DNA from: Caldicellulosiruptor diazotrophicus
GTDB taxonomy: Bacteria > Bacillota > Thermoanaerobacteria > Caldicellulosiruptorales > Caldicellulosiruptoraceae
Assembly (NCBI RefSeq): GCF_017347585.1
Contig: NZ_AP024480.1
Span: 362,001-426,000, forward strand
DNA: 64,000 bases
Reading direction: 5' to 3'
Of this stretch, positions 63,693-64,000 are shown piece after piece. The translations under genes were made by a program, and so were the position numbers. Below the pieces are notes generated by a model. That model was not told the DNA's origin and made no database searches. It was given only the letters and a program-made list of their open reading frames with translations. The stretch's first letter is position 1. Each line of letters opens with the position of its first letter.

Positions 63693-64000
63693 TTATTTAA
63701 TTTGCTGCATTTTTGAAACAAAATTTTCAATCAGTTTTAAAATACCAACAATATCTACTTGGTTTGACTGAGTTTTTAACATATTCTGAGGAATTTGAGG
63801 GAACTTCACAGCGTTTCCTGTTTGAATATTTGAAATCTCCACTCTTGACTGAATACCGCTACCGTTTGAAGGCAGATTTTTTATAATTATCTTAACAATT
63901 TTGCCTGTCTTTTCATCAATATAGAAAATAATCTTATAGTCGTCTAATTTTAATGAACTTAGCTTTTTGGAAAGATTAGTTTCTATTTGTTTAGAGATAT
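63693..64000 (-). CDS. Unknown protein, C-terminal part, N-terminus beyond the right edge
   Basis: The minus-strand frame enters from the right edge and stops at TAA 63693-63695. About 101 residues are visible: LDDYKIIFYIDEKTGKIVKI is a beta-strand hairpin with an I-D-E-K-T-G turn, as in lipoprotein-like DUF6612/LolA-fold proteins, followed by a polar middle (LPSNGSGIQSRVEISNIQTG) and a helical end (VDIVGILKLIENFVSKMQQI). That fold assignment is weak; I considered FlaG and rejected it. The N-terminal part, where a lipobox would be, is outside the window. Confidence 0.55.
   Translation of the reverse strand, partial: ISKQIETNLSKKLSSLKLDDYKIIFYIDEKTGKIVKIIIKNLPSNGSGIQSRVEISNIQTGNAVKFPQIPQNMLKTQSNQVDIVGILKLIENFVSKMQQIK

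Noticed and set aside
63693-64000. FlaG-like flagellar protein
   Set aside because: The C terminus lacks the conserved FlaG ending around an I-P-P-E motif; the beta-hairpin plus helix looks more like a lipoprotein-type domain.

Overview
This AT-rich window looks like chromosome from an anaerobic, plant-biomass-degrading, thermophilic Firmicute, most likely Caldicellulosiruptor. That placement is inferred from gene content: a 2,314-residue S-layer-anchored xylanase/glucuronoyl esterase, a GH127 arabinofuranosidase, SPOCS (DUF3794) proteins, Q/T-rich linkers before SLH domains, and frequent TTG/GTG starts with AGGAGG-type ribosome sites. I see no rRNA, tRNA, CRISPR array or intact transposase.

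Layout. (1) 0-1 kb: a left-cut nucleotidyltransferase (MntA-like) on the minus strand and a RelB/RelE-type pair whose toxin is frameshifted. (2) 1-2.5 kb: a ydaO/yuaA (c-di-AMP) riboswitch with terminator before a KamA-family radical SAM enzyme. Its substrate-site residues (K332, N369) mark it as a glutamate 2,3-aminomutase, making the osmolyte beta-glutamate, rather than a lysine 2,3-aminomutase. (3) 2.6-24.7 kb: a large exopolysaccharide locus. It holds a polymerisation/phosphotyrosine module (Wzz-like adaptor, BY-kinase with 11 consecutive tyrosines, PHP phosphatase), an SLH protein, GDP-fucose synthesis (gmd, fcl), an initiating sugar-phosphate transferase, a TagA/WecG transferase, several glycosyltransferases, a Wzy-like polymerase, an acyltransferase and a VanZ-like protein. 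From 13.7 to 24.2 kb the locus is decaying: at least five genes carry in-frame stops (mostly TAA) or frameshifts. I found no Wzx flippase. (4) 25-27 kb: three SPOCS-domain genes and a small companion.

(5) 27-33.3 kb: a sugar ABC system (ATPase, permease, binding protein) divergent from a DeoR regulator and a second ATPase with a degenerate first half. (6) 33.3-34.3 kb: toxin-antitoxin remnants, a duplicated end of the binding-protein gene, and an intact DUF4258/YgiT-type pair. (7) 34.4-39.4 kb: a fluoride riboswitch heading an apparently unbroken six-gene operon: DUF6062 protein, CPA2-type antiporter, UspA, dynamin-like GTPase, small coiled-coil protein, zinc-ribbon/HEAT protein. This is the most promising candidate for an undescribed system. 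(8) 39.5-43.1 kb: gltX-cysE-cysS. (9) 43.3-49.9 kb: a zinc-finger/pRiA4b-like protein, a YtrA-type regulator with its ABC exporter and a clear operator, a gamma-glutamylcyclotransferase-like protein, and an HxlR regulator divergent from an iron alcohol dehydrogenase with a perfect palindrome next to the regulator's start.

(10) 50-57 kb: the giant xylanase (CBM22 x3, GH10, CBM9 x3, CE15, cadherin-like, SLH x3). (11) 57-64 kb: a KimA-like potassium importer, the GH127 enzyme, an orphan EutH-like membrane protein, a secreted polysaccharide deacetylase split by a frameshift from its signal peptide, and a right-cut unknown protein.

Physiologically the window combines hemicellulose attack and sugar uptake, surface polysaccharide and S-layer proteins, and ion/osmotic stress responses (c-di-AMP riboswitch, K+ importer, fluoride riboswitch). 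All calls are from reading sequence; no database search was run.
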